The position numbers were made by a program, and so were the translations under genes. Below are positions 29,025 to 42,068 of a stretch of 64,000 nucleotides of DNA, piece after piece. Under the pieces are notes generated by a model. It had not been told where the DNA came from and did no database searches. It saw nothing but the letters and a program-made list of their open reading frames with translations. Source of the stretch: Avena insularis (lineage: Eukaryota; Streptophyta; Magnoliopsida; Poales; Poaceae); assembly GCA_023614405.1 (NCBI GenBank), contig JAJUPC010000223.1, forward strand, positions 62,001 through 126,000, given 5' to 3'. Numbering within the stretch: the stretch's first letter is position 1; each line of letters opens with the position of its first letter.

Positions 29025-32000
29025 CTAGTGGTGGTTTAAGAAAGGAACACACATGCAATGACACTGGTGGATCCATGTGGTTTAGGAAAATAACACACAT
29101 GCAATGACTCTGATGGTGGTTTAGGAAAGGAACACACATGCAATGACTCTGGTGGTAGTTTTGGAAAGGAACACACATGTAATGACTCTGGTGGTGGTTT
29201 AGGAAAGTAAGACACATGTAATGACTCTGGTGGTGGTTTAGAAAAAGAAGACACATGCAATGACTTTGGTGGTGGTTTAGGAAAGGAACACACATGCAAT
29301 TACTATAGTTGTGGTTTAAGAAAAGAACACACATTCAATGAGTCTGGTGGTTGTTTAGGAAAGGAACACACATGCAATGACTCCAGCGGTGGTTTAGGAA
29401 AGGAATACAGATGCAATGACTCTGATGGATCCATGTGGTTTAGGAAAAAAGACACATGCAATGACTCTGGTGGTGGTTTAGGAAAGGAACACACATGCAA
29501 TGACTCTGGTGGTGGTTTAGGAAAAGAAGACACATGCAATGACTCTGGTGGATCCATGTGGTTTAGGAAAAGAAGACACATGCAATGACTCTGGTGGTGG
29601 ATTAGGAAAGGAACACAAATACAATGCCTCTGGTGGTGGTTTAAGAAAGGAACACTCATGTAATGACACTGGTGGATCCATGTGGTTTAGGAAAACAAGA
29701 CACATGCAATGACTCCGGTGGTGGTTCAGGAAAGGAACACACATGTAACAACTCTGGTGGATCCATGTGGTTTAAGAAAAGAAGACACATGCAATGACTC
29801 TGATGGTAGTTTTGGAAAGGAGCACGCATGCAATGACTCTGCTGGCTCCATGTGTTTTAGGAAAAGAAAACACATGCAATGACTCTGGTGGTGGTTTAGG
29901 AAAGGAAGACACATACAATGACTCTGGTGGATCAATGTGGTTTAGGAAAAGAAGACACATGCAATGACTCTGGTGGTGGTTAGGAAAGGAACACACATGC
30001 AATGACTCTGGTGGATGCATGTGGTTTAGGAAAAGAAGACACATGCAATGACTCTAGCGGTGGTTTAGGAAAGGAACACACATGCAATGACTCTGGTGGT
30101 TGTTTAGGAAAGGAATACACATGCAATGACTCTGGTGGTGGTTTTCGAAAGGAACACACATGCAATGACTCTAGTGGTGTTTTAGGAAAGGAAGACACAT
30201 GCAATGACTCTGGTGGTGGTTTAGGATAGAAACACACATGTAATGACTCTGGTGGTGGTTTTGGAAAGGAACACACATGCAATGACTCTGGTGGTGGTTT
30301 AGGTAAGTAAGACACATGCAATGACTCTGGTGGTGGTTTAGAAAAAGAGGACACATACAATGACTTTGGTGGTGGTTTAGTAAAGGAACACACATGCAAT
30401 TACTATAGTTGTGGTTTAGGAAAAGAACACACATTCAATGAGTCTGGTGGTTGTTTAGGAAAGGAACACACATGCAATGACTCCGGTGGTGATTTAGGAA
30501 AGGAAGATAGATGCAATGACTCTGGTGGATCCATGTGGTTTAGGAAAAAAGACACATGCAATGACTCTGGTGGTGGTTTAGGAAAGGAACACACATGCAA
30601 TGACTGTGGTGGTCGTTTAGGAAAGGAAGACACATGCAATGACTCTAGTGGATCCATGTGGTTTAGGAAAAGAAGACACATGCAATGACTCTGGTGGTGG
30701 TTTAGGAAAGGAAGACACATGCAATGACTCCGGTGGTGGTTTAGGAAAGGAACACACATGTAACGACTCTGGTGGATCCATGTGGTTTAGGAAAACAAGA
30801 CACATGCAATGACTCTGATGGTAGTTTTGGAAAGGAGCACGCATGCAATGACTCTGCTGGCTCCATGTGGTTTAGGAAAAGAAAACACATGCAATGACTC
30901 TGGAGGTGGTTTAGGAAAGGAAGACACATACAATGACTCTGGTGGATCAATGTGGTTTAGGAAAATAAGACACATGCAATGAGTCTGGTGGTGGTTTAGG
31001 AAAGGAACACACATGCAATGACTCTGGTGGATGCATGTGGTTTAGGAAAAGAAGACACATGCAATGACTCTAGCGGTGGTTTAGGAAAGGAACACACATG
31101 CAATGACTCTGGTGGTTGTTTAGGAAAGGAACACACATGGAATGACTCTGGTGGTGGTTTTCGAAAGGAACACACATGCAATGACTCTAGTGGTGTTTTA
31201 GGAAAGGAAGACACGTGTAATGACTCTAGTGGTGGTTTAGGAAAGGAACACACATGCAATGACTCTGGTGGTGGGTTGAGAAAGGAATACACATGCAATG
31301 ACTCTGGTGCATCCATGTGGTTTAGGAAAAGAAGACACATGTAATGACTCTGGTGGTGGTTTAGGAAAAGGAACACACATGCAATGACTCTGGTGGTGGT
31401 TTAGGAAAGGAACACACATGCAATGACTCTGGTGGTGGTTTTGGAAAGGAACACACATGCAATGACTCTGGTGATGGTTTTGGAAAGGAACACACATGCA
31501 ATGACTCTGGTGGTGGTTTGGGAAAGGAACACACATGCAATGACTCTGGTGGTGGTTTTGGAAAGGAACACACATGCAATGACTCTGGTGGTGGTTTAGG
31601 TAAGTAAAACACATGCAATGACTCTGGTAGTGGTTTAGAAAAAGAGGACACATACAATTACTTTGGTGGTGGTTTAGTAAAGGAACACACATGCAATTAC
31701 TATAGTTGTGGTTTAGGAAAAGAACACACATTCAATGAGTCTGGTGGTTGTTTAGGAAAGGAACACACATGCAATGACTCCGGTGGTGGTTTAGGAAAGG
31801 AAGACAGATGCAATGACTCTGGTGGATCCATGTGGTTTAGGAAAAAAAACACATGCAATGACTCTGGTGGTGGTTTAGGAAAGGAACACACATGCAATGA
31901 CTCTGGTGGTGGTTTAGGAAAGGAAGACACATGCAATGACTCTGGTGGATCCATGTGGTTTAGGAAAAGAAGACACATGCAATGACTCTGGTGGTGGTTT

Positions 32001-33526
32001 AGGAAAGGAAGACACATGCAATGACTCCGGTGGTGGTTTAGGAAAGGAACACACATGTAACGACTCTGGTGGATCCATGTGGTTTAGGAAAACAAGACAC
32101 ATGCAATGACTCTGATGGTAGTTTTGGAAAGGAGCACGCATGCAATGACTCTGCTGGCTCCATGTGGTTTAGGAAAAGAAAACACATGCAATGACTCTGG
32201 AGGTGGTTTAGGAAAGGAAGACACATACAATGACTCTGGTGGATCAATGTGGTTTAGGAAAAGAAGACACATGCAATGAGTCTGGTGGTGGTTTAGGAAA
32301 GGAACACACATGCAATGACTCTGGTGGATGCATGTGGTTTTGGAAAAGAAGACACATGCAATGACTCTCGCGGTGGTTTAGGAAAGGAACACACATACAA
32401 TGACTTTGGTGGTTGTTTAGGAAAGGAACACACATGGAATGACTCTGGTGGTGGTTTTCGAAAGGAACACACATGCAATGACTCTAGTGGTGTTTTAGGA
32501 AAGGAAGACACGTGCAATGACTCTAGTGGTGGTTTAGGAAAGGAACACACATGCAATGACTCTGGTGGTGGGTTGAGAAAGGAATGCACATGCAATGACT
32601 CTGGTGCATCCATGTGGTTTAGGAAAAGAAGACACATGTAATGACTCTGGTGGTGGTTTACGAAAAGGAACACACATGCAATGACTCTGGTGGTGGTTTA
32701 GGAAAGGAACACACATGCAACGACTCTGGTGGTGGTTCTGGAAAGGAACACACATGCAATGACTCTGGTGGTGGTTTAGGTAAGTAAGACACATGCAATG
32801 ACTCTGGTGGTGTTTTAGAAAAAGAGGACACATACAATGACTTTGGTGGTGGTTTAGTAAAGGAACACACATGCAATTACTATAGTTGTGGTTTAGGAAA
32901 AGAACACACATTCAATGAGTCTGGTGGTTGTTTAGGAAAGGAACACACATGCAATGACTATAGTTGTGGTTTAAGAAAAGAACACACATGCAATGACTCC
33001 GGCGGTGGTTTAGGAAAGGAACACACATGCAATGACTCTGGTGGATCCATGTGGTTTAGGAAAAAAGACACATGCAATGACTCTGGTGGTGGTTTAGGAA
33101 AGGAACACACATGCAATGACTCTGGTGGTGGTTTAGGAAAGGAAGACACATGCAATGACTCTGGTGGATCCATGTGGTTTAGGAAAAGAAGACACATGCA
33201 ATGACTCTGGTGGTGGTTTAGGAAAGGAAGACACATGCAATGACTCTGGTGGTGGTTTAAGAAAGGAACACACATGTAATGACACTGGTGGATCCATGTG
33301 GTTTAGGAAAACAAGACACATGCAATGACTCCAGTGGTGGTTTAGGAAAGGAACACACATGCAATGACTCTGGTGGATGCATGTGGTTTAGGAAAATAAG
33401 ACACATGCAATGACTCTGATGGTAGTTTTGGAAAGGAGCACACATGCAATGACTCTGGTGGATGCATGTGGGTTAGGAAAAGAAAACACATGCAATGACT
33501 CTGGTGGTGGTTTAGGGAAGGAAGAC
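29025..33526. repeat. Large tandem duplication, copy B
   Basis: Partner of 24550-28848 and 203 bp longer (47+117+39). The gain of three 39-bp monomers lies at about 31450-31570, where five to six near-identical 39-bp units stand in a row. The 46-bp unit present at about 29890-29940 is missing near 25400. The match ends near 33525, where this copy continues with GAAGACACATAC and copy A switches to the spacer module. Confidence 0.82.
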
Positions 33527-34595
33527 ACATACAATGACTCTGGTGGATCCATGTGGTTTAGGAAAAGAAGACACATGCAATGACTCTGGTGGTTGTTTAC
33601 GAAAGGAACACACATGCAATGACACTAGTGGATCCATGTGGTTTAGGAAAGGAAGACACATACAATGACTCTGGTGTCGGTTTAAGAAAAGAAGACACAT
33701 GCAATGACTCTAGTGTTGGTTTAGGAAAGGAACACACATGCAATAAACCTAGTGGATCCATGTGGTTTAGGAAAAGAACACACATGCAATGACTCTGGTG
33801 GTGGTTTTCGAAAGGAACACACATGCAATTACTCTGGTGGTGGTTTAGGAAAGGAAGATACATGCAATGACTATGGTGGTGATTTAGGAAAGGAACACAC
33901 ATGCACTGACTCTGGTGGTCGTTTAGGAAAGGAAGACACATGCAATGACCCTGGTGGATCCATGTGGTTTAGGAAAAGAAGACACATGCAATGACTCTGG
34001 TGGTGGTTTTGGAAAGGAACACACATGCAATAACTTCTGTGGTGGTTTAAGAAAGGAACGCACATGTAATGACACTGGTGGATCCATGTGGTTTAGGAAA
34101 ACAAGACACATGCAATGACTCCCGTGGTGGTTTAGGAAAGGAACACACATGCAATGACTCTGGTGGGTCCATGTGGTTTAGGAAAAGAACAGAAATGCAA
34201 TGACTCTAGTGGTGGTTTAAGAAACGAACACACATGCAATGACACTCCTGGATCCATGTGGTTTAGGAAAAGAAGACACATGCAATGACTCTGATGGTAG
34301 TTTTGGAAAGGAGCACACATGCAATGACTCTGCTGGATCCATGTCGTTTAGGAAAATAAAACAAATGCAATGACTCTGGTGGTGGTTTAGGAAAGGAAGA
34401 CACATACAATGACTCTAGTGGATCCATGTCGTTTAGGAAATGAAGACACATGCAATGATTCTGGTAGTGGTTTAGGAAAGGAATACACATGCAATGACTC
34501 TCGTGGTGGTTTAGGAAAAGAAAACACATTCAATGACTCTGGTGGTGGTTTTGGAAAGGAACACACATACAATGACTCTGGTGGGTACATGTGGT
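33527..34595. repeat. Transition zone between satellite domains
   Basis: The first CAATAAACCTAGTGG monomer (about 33741), a right-domain marker, appears here, together with TAGTGTTGGTTTAGG. Left-domain features still occur, such as GATGGTAGTTTTGG near 34303. The GGTAAGTAAGAC monomer, regular up to about 32779, is not seen again. The zone also resembles parts of 41.4-42.0 kb. The exact breakpoint cannot be fixed by eye. Confidence 0.6.
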
Positions 34596-35342
34596 TTAGG
34601 AAAAGAAGACACATGCAATGACACTGGTGGATCCATGTGGTTTAGGAAAAGAAGACACATACAATGACTCTGGTGGTGATTTAGGAAATAAACACACATG
34701 CAATGACACAGGTGGTGGTTTTGGAAAGGAACACACATGCAATGACTCTGGTGGTGGTTCACAAAAAGGAACACGCATGCAATGACTCTGGTTGGTGTAA
34801 GAATGGAACACACATGCAATGACACTGGTGGATCCATGTGGTTTAGGAAAAGAAGACACATGCAATGACTCTGGTTCTGGTTTAGGAAAGGAACATACAT
34901 GACATGACTCCGGTGGTTGTTTTGGAAAGGAACAGACATGCAATGACTCTAGTGGTGGTTTAGGAAAGGAAGGAACATGCAATGACTTTGGTGGTGGTTT
35001 AGAAAAATAAGACACATGCAATGACTCTGGTGGATCCATGTGGTTTAGGAAAAGAAGGCACGTGCAATGACTCTGGTGGTGGTTTAGGAAAGGAAGACAC
35101 ATGCAATGACTCTGGTGGTGGTTTAGGAAAGGAACACACATGCAATGACTCTGGTGGTGGTTTAGGAAAGGAAAACACATGCAATGACTCTGGTGGTCGT
35201 TTAGGAAAGGAAGACACATGCGATGACTAGTGGATCCATGTGGTTTAGGAAAAGAGGACACATGTAATGACTCTGGTGGTGGTTTACAAAAAGGAACACA
35301 CATGCAATGACGCTGGTAGTGGTTTAAGAAAGGAACACACAT
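34596..35342. repeat. Right-domain block, copy 1 (partner 42069-42815)
   Basis: This 747-bp block recurs at an offset of 7473 bp with scattered substitutions. It contains the rare monomers GGTTGGTGTAAGAATGG and CATACATGACATGAC and a shortened unit GATGACTAGTGGATCC. A 248-residue minus-strand frame spans it and its partner exactly. That is the longest open frame within the satellite. Its protein is only the 13-residue repeat in shifting frames, so I do not call it a gene. The copy at about 38.4 kb lacks most of this block. Confidence 0.75.
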
Positions 35343-38300
35343 GCAATCACACCGGTGGATCCATGTGGTTTAGGAAAATAAGACACATGCAATGACGCTG
35401 GTGGATCCATGTGGTTTAGGAAAAGAAGACAAATGCAATGACTCTAGTGGTGGTTTAGGAAAGGAACACACATGCAATGATTCTAGTGGTGGATCCATAT
35501 GGTTTTGGAAAAGGAGACACATGCAATGACTATGGTGGTGGTTTAGGAAAGGAACACACGTGCCTTGACTCTGGTGATGGTTTAAGAAAGGAACACACAT
35601 GCAATGACTCTGGTGGTGGTTTAGGAAAGGAAGACACATACAATGACTCTGGTGGTGGTTTAGGAGAAGAAGACACATTCAATGACTCTAGTGTTGGTTT
35701 AGGAAAGGAACACACATGCAATAACCCTAGTGGATCCATGTGGTTTAGGAAAAGAACACACATGCAATGACTCTTGTGGTGGTTTTCGAAAGGAACACAC
35801 ATGTAATGACTGTAGTGGTGGTTTAGGAAAGGAAGACACATGCAATGACTATGGTGGTGGTTTAGGAAAGGAACATACATGCAATGACTTTGGTGGTGGT
35901 TTAGGAAAGGAATACACATGCAATGACTCTAGTGGATCCATGTGGTTTAGGAAAATAAGACACATGCAATGACTCTGGTGGTGGTTTACCAAAAAGAACA
36001 CACATGCAATGATAGTGGTGGTGGTTTAAATAGGACCACACATGCAATGACACTGGTGGATCCATGTGGTTTAGGAAAAGAAGACATATGCAATGACCCT
36101 GGTGGTTGTTTAGGAAAGGAACACACATGCAATGACTCTGGTGGTGGTTTTGGAAAGGAACACACTTGCAATGACTTTGGTGGTGGTTTAGGAAAGGAAG
36201 ACACATGCAATGACGCTGGTGGTGGTTTAGAAAACGAAGACACATGCAATGACTCTGGTCGATCCATGTGGTTTTGGAAAAGAAGAAACATGCAATGACT
36301 CTGGTGGTGGTTTAGGAAAGGAACACACATGAAATTACTCTAGTGGTGGTTTAGGACAAGAAGACATATGCAATGACCCTGGTGGTGGTTTAGGAAAGGA
36401 ACACACTTGCAATGACTCTGGTGGTGGTTTAGGAAAGGAACACACATGCAATGACTCTAGTGGGGGTTTAGGAAAGGAAGACATATGCATGGACTCTGGT
36501 GGATCCATGTGGTTTAGTAAAAGAAGACACAAGCAATGACTCTGGTGGTGGTTTGGAAAAGGAACAGACATGCAATGACTCTGGTGGTAGTTTAAGAAAG
36601 GAACAGACATGCAAAGACACTAGTGGATCCATGTGGTTTAGGAAAAGAAGACACATGCAATGACTCTAGTGGATACATGTAATTTAGGAAAAGAAGACAC
36701 ATGCAATGACTCTGGTGGTGGTTTAGAAAAGGAAAACACATGCAATGATTCTGGTGGTGGCTTAGGAAAAGAACACACATTCAACGACTCTGGTGGTGGT
36801 TTATGAAAGGAACACACATGAAATGACTCTGGTGGATGCATGTGGTTTCAGAAAAGAAGACACATGCAATGACTCTAGCGGTCGTTTAGGAAAGGAACAC
36901 ACATGCAATGAATCTGGTGGTGGTTTAAGAAAAGAACACACATGCAATGACTCTGGTGGATGCATGTGGTTTTGGAAAAGAAGACACATGCAATGACTAT
37001 GGTGGTGGTTTAGGAAAGGAACACGCATGCCTTGACTCTGGTGGTGGTTTATGAAAGGAACACACATGCAATGACTCTAGTGGTGGTTTAGGAAAGGAAG
37101 ACACATGCAATGACTCTGGTGGTGGTTTAGGAAAAGAAGACACATGCAATGACTTTAGAGTTGGTTTAGGAAAGGAACACACATGCAATAACCCTTGTGG
37201 ATCCATGTGGTTTAGGAAAAGAACACACATGCAATGACTCTGGTGGTGGTTTTCGAAAGGAACACACATGCAATGACTCAGGTGGTGTTTTAGGAAAGGA
37301 GGACACATGCAATGACTCTGGTGCTGGTTTAATAAAGGAACAAACATGCAATGACTCTGGTGGTGGTTTGGGAAAGGAAGACACATGCAATGACTCTGGT
37401 GCATCCATGTGGTTTAGGAAAAGAAGACACATGTAATGTCTCTGGTGGTTGTTTAGGAATAGGAACACACATGCAATGACTCTGGTGGTGGTTTAAGAAA
37501 GGAACACATATGTAATACCACTGATGGATCCATGTGGTTTAGGAAAAGAAGACACATACAATGACTCTGGTGGTGGTTTAGGAAAGGAACACACATGCAA
37601 TGACTCTGGTGGTCGTTTTGGAAAGGAATACACATGCAATGACTCTGGTGGTGGTTTAGGAAAGGAGCACACATGCAATGACTCTGGTGGTGGTTAAGAA
37701 AAAGAAGACACATGCAATGACTCTGCTGGATCCATGTGGTTTAAGAAAAGAAGACACATGCAATGACTTTGGTGGTGGTTTAGGAAAAGAACACACATGC
37801 AATTACTATTTTGTGGTTTAGGAAAAGAACACACATTCAATTACAGTGGTGGTTGTTTAGGAAAGGAACACACATGCAATGACTCTAGTGGTGGTTTAGG
37901 AAAGGAACACACATGCAATGACGCTGGTGATGGTTTAAGAAAGGAACACACATGCAATGACATTGGTGGATCTATGTGGTTTAGGAAAACAAGACACATG
38001 CAATGACTCCGGTGGTGGTTTAGGACAGTAACACACATGCCATTACTCTGGTGGATCCATGTGGTTTAGGAAAAGAAGACAAATGCAATGCCTCTAGTGA
38101 TGGTTTAAGAAATGAACACACATGCAATGACACTGATGGTGGTTTTGGAAAGGAGCACACATGCAATGACTCTTCTGGATCCATGTGGTTTAGGAAAAGA
38201 AGACACATGCAATGACTCTGGTGGTAGTTTACGAAAGGAAGACACATGCAATGACTCTGGTGGATCCATGTCGTTTAGGAAAAGAAGACACATGTAATGA

Positions 38301-41300
38301 CTCTAGTGGTGGTTTAGGAAAGGAACACACATGCAATGACTCTGGTGGTGGTTTAGGAAAGGAAAACACATGCAATGACTCTGGTGGTGGTTTAGGAAAG
38401 GAAGACACATGTGATGACTAGTGGATCCATGTGGTTTAGGAAAAGAATACACATGTAATGACTCTGGTGGTGGTTTACGAAAAGGAACACACATGCAATG
38501 ACGCTGGTAGTGGTTTAAGAAAGGAACACACATGCAATCACACCGGTGGATCCATGTGGTTTAGGAAAAGAAGACACATGCAATGACGCTGGTGGATCCA
38601 TGTGGTTTAGGAAAAGAAGACACATGCAATGACTCTAGTGGTGGTTTAGGAAAGGAACACACATGCTATGATTCTAGTGGTGGATCCATATGGTTTTGGA
38701 AAAGAAGACACATGCAATGACTATGGTGGTGGTTTAGGAAAGGAACACACGTGCCTTGACTCTGGTGATGGTTTAAGAAAGGAACACACATGCAATGACT
38801 CTGGTGGTCGTTTAGGAAAGGAAGACACATACAATGACTCTAGTGGTGGTTTAGGAGAAGAAGGCACATGCAATGACTCTAGGCGTTGGTTTAGGAAAGG
38901 AACACACATGCAATAACCCTAGTGGATCCATGTGGTTTAGGAAAAGAACACACATGCAATGACACTAGTGGTGGTTTTCAAAAGGAACACACATGTAATT
39001 ACTCTGGTGGTGCCTTAGGGAAGGAAGACACATGCAATGACTATGGTGGTGGTTTAGGAAAGGAACACACATGCAATGACTCTGGTGGTGGTTTAGGAAA
39101 GGAATACACATGCAATGACTCTGGTGGATCCATGTGGTTTAGGAAAATAAGACACATGCAATGACTCTGGTGGTGGTTTACCAAAAAGAACACACATGCA
39201 ATGATAGTGGTGGTGGTTTAAGAAGGACCACACATGCAATGACACTGGTGGATCCATGTGGTTTAGGAAAAGAAGACATATGCAATGACCCTGGTGGTGG
39301 TTTAGGAAAGGAAGACACATGCAATGACTCTGGTGGTGGTTTTGGAAAGGAACACACATGCAATGACTTTGGTGGTGGTTTAGGAAAGGAAGACACATGC
39401 AATGACGCTGATGGTGGTTTAGAAAACGAAGACACATGCAATGACTCTGGTGGATCCATGTGGTTTTGGAAAAGAAGACACATGCAATGACTCTGGTGGT
39501 GGTTTAGGAAAGGAACACACATGCAATTACTCTAGTGGTGGTTTAGGACAAGAAGACATATGCAATGACCCTGGTGGTGGTTTAGGAAAGGAACACACAT
39601 GCAATGACTCTGGTGGTGGTTTAGGAAAGGAACACACATGCAATGACTCGAGTGGTGGTTTAGGAAAGGAAGACATATGAATCGACTCTGGTGGATCCAT
39701 GTGGTTTAGGAAAATAAGACACAAGCAATGACTCTGGTGGTGGTTTGGGAAAGGAACAGACATGCAATGACTCTGGTGGTGGTTTAAGAAAGGAACACAC
39801 ATGCAATGACACTGGTGGATCCATGTGGTTTAGGAACAGAAGACACATGCAATGACTCTAGTGGATACATGTAATTTAGGAAAAGAAGACACATGCAATG
39901 ACTCTGGTGGTGGTTTTTGAAAGGAAAAGACATGCAATGATTCTGGTGGTGGTTTAGGAAAAGAACACACATTCAACGACTCTGGTGGTGGTTTAGGAAA
40001 GGAACACACATGAAATGACTCTGGTGGATGCATGTGGTTTTGGAAAAGAAGACACATGCAATGACTCTAGCGGTCGTTTAGGAAAGGAACAAACATGCAA
40101 TGAATCTGGTGGTGGTTTAAGAAAAGAACACACATGCAATGACTCTGGTGGATGCATGTGGTTTTGGAAAAGAAGACACATGCAATGACTATGGTGGTGG
40201 TTTAGGAAAGGAACACGCATGCCTTGACTCTGGTGGTGGTTTATGAAAGGAACACACATGCAATGACTCTAGTGGTGGTTTAGGAAAGGAAGACACATGC
40301 AATGACTCTGGTGGTGGTTTAGGAAAAGAAGACACATGCAATAACTCTAGTGTTGGTTTAGGAAAGGAACACACATGCAATAAACCTTGTGGATCCATGT
40401 GGTTTAGGAAAAGAACACACATGCAATGACTCTAGTGGTGGTTTTCGAAAGGAACACACATGCAATGACTCTGGTGGTGTTTTAGGAAAGGAAGACACAT
40501 GCAATGACTCTTGTGCTGGTTTAATAAAGGAACAAACATGCAATGACTCTGGTGGTGGTTTGTGAAAGGAAGACACATGCAATGACTCTGGTGGATCCAT
40601 GTGGTTTAGGAAAAGAAGACACATGTAATGTCTCTGGTGGTTGTTTAGGAAAAGGAACACTCATGCAATCACTCTGGTGGTCGTTTAAGAAAGGAACACA
40701 TATGTAATACCACTTATGGATCTATGTGGTTTAGGAAAAGAAGACACATACAATGACTCTGGTGGTGGCTTAGGAAAGGAACACACATGCAATGACTCTG
40801 GTGGTGGTTTTGGAAAGGAATACACATGCAATGACTCTGGTGCTGGTTTAGGAAAGGAACACACATGCAATGACTCTGGTGGTGGTTAAGAAAAAGAAGA
40901 CACATGCAATAACTCTGCTGGATCCATGTGGTTTAAGAAAAGAAGACACATGCAATGACTTTGGTGGTGGTTTAGGAAAAGAACACACATGCAATTACTA
41001 TTTTGTGGTTTAGGAAAAGAACACACATTCAATTACAGTGGTGGTTGTTTAGGAAAGGAACACACATGCAATGACTCTAGTGGTGGTTTAGGAAAGGAAC
41101 AGACATGCAATGACGCTGGTGATGGTTTAAGAAAGGAACACACATGCAATGACATTGGTGGATCTATGTGGTTTGAAAACAAGACACATGCAATGACTCC
41201 GGTGGTGGTTTAGGAAAGGAACACACATGCCATTACTCTGGTGGATCCATGTGGTTTAGGAAAAGAAGACAAATGCAATGCCTCTAGTGGTGGTTTAAGA

Positions 41301-41500
41301 AATGAACACACATGCAATGACACTGATGGTGGTTTTGGAAAGGAGCACACATGCAATGACTCTTCTGGATCCATGTGGTTTAGGAAAGAAGACACATTCA
41401 ATGACTGTGGTGGTAGTTTACGAAAGGAAGACACATGCAATGACTCTGGTGGATCCATGTCGTTTAGGAAAAGAAGACACATGTAATGACTCTAGTGGTG
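35021..41500. repeat. Higher-order repeat, period 3191 bp
   Basis: Segments near 35021, 35477, 35969, 36801, 37797 and 38112 recur near 38212, 38668, 39161, 39993, 40989 and 41302, at offsets of 3190-3192 bp. Markers in order include ATTCTAGTGGTGGATCCATA, CATGCCTTGACTCTGG, CAATAACCC, GGTTTACCAAAAAGAAC, GATACATGTAATTTAGG and TTACTATTTTGTGG. The near-constant offset over 3 kb shows that few monomers were gained or lost since this duplication. Confidence 0.82.
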
Positions 41501-42068
41501 GTTTAGGAAAGGAACACACATGCAATGACTCTAGTGGTGGTTTAGGAAAAGAAAACACATTCAATGACTCTGGTGGTGGTTTAGGAAAGGAACACACATA
41601 CAATGACTCTGGTGGATCCATGTGGTTTTGGAAAAGAAGACACATACAATGACTCTGGCGGTGGTTTAGGAAAGGAACACACATGCAATGAATCTAGTGG
41701 TGGTTTAAGAAAAGAACACGCATGCAATGACTCTGGTGGATGCATGTGGTATAGGAAAAGAAGACACATGCAATGACTATGGTGGTGGTTTAGGAAAGGA
41801 ACACACATGCCTTGACTCTGGTGGTGTTTAAGAAAGGAACACACATGCAATGACTAGGGTGGTGGTTTAGGAAAGGAAGACACATGCAATGACTCTGGTG
41901 GTGGTTTAGGAAAAGAAGACACATGCAATGACTCTAGTGTTGGTTTAGGAAAGGAACACACATGCAATAACCCTAGTGGATCCATGTGGTTTAGGAAAAT
42001 AACACACATGCAATGACTCTGGTGGTGGTTTAGGGAAGGAAGACACATGCAATGACACTGGTGTTTGT

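Noticed and set aside
34596..35342. Longest open frame in the satellite (248 residues, minus strand), conserved at 42069-42815, as a possible gene
   Set aside because: It is only the translated 13-residue repeat switching between two frames. Its conservation is explained by block duplication, and the 38.4-kb copy lacks it. No start context, domain or codon bias supports a gene.
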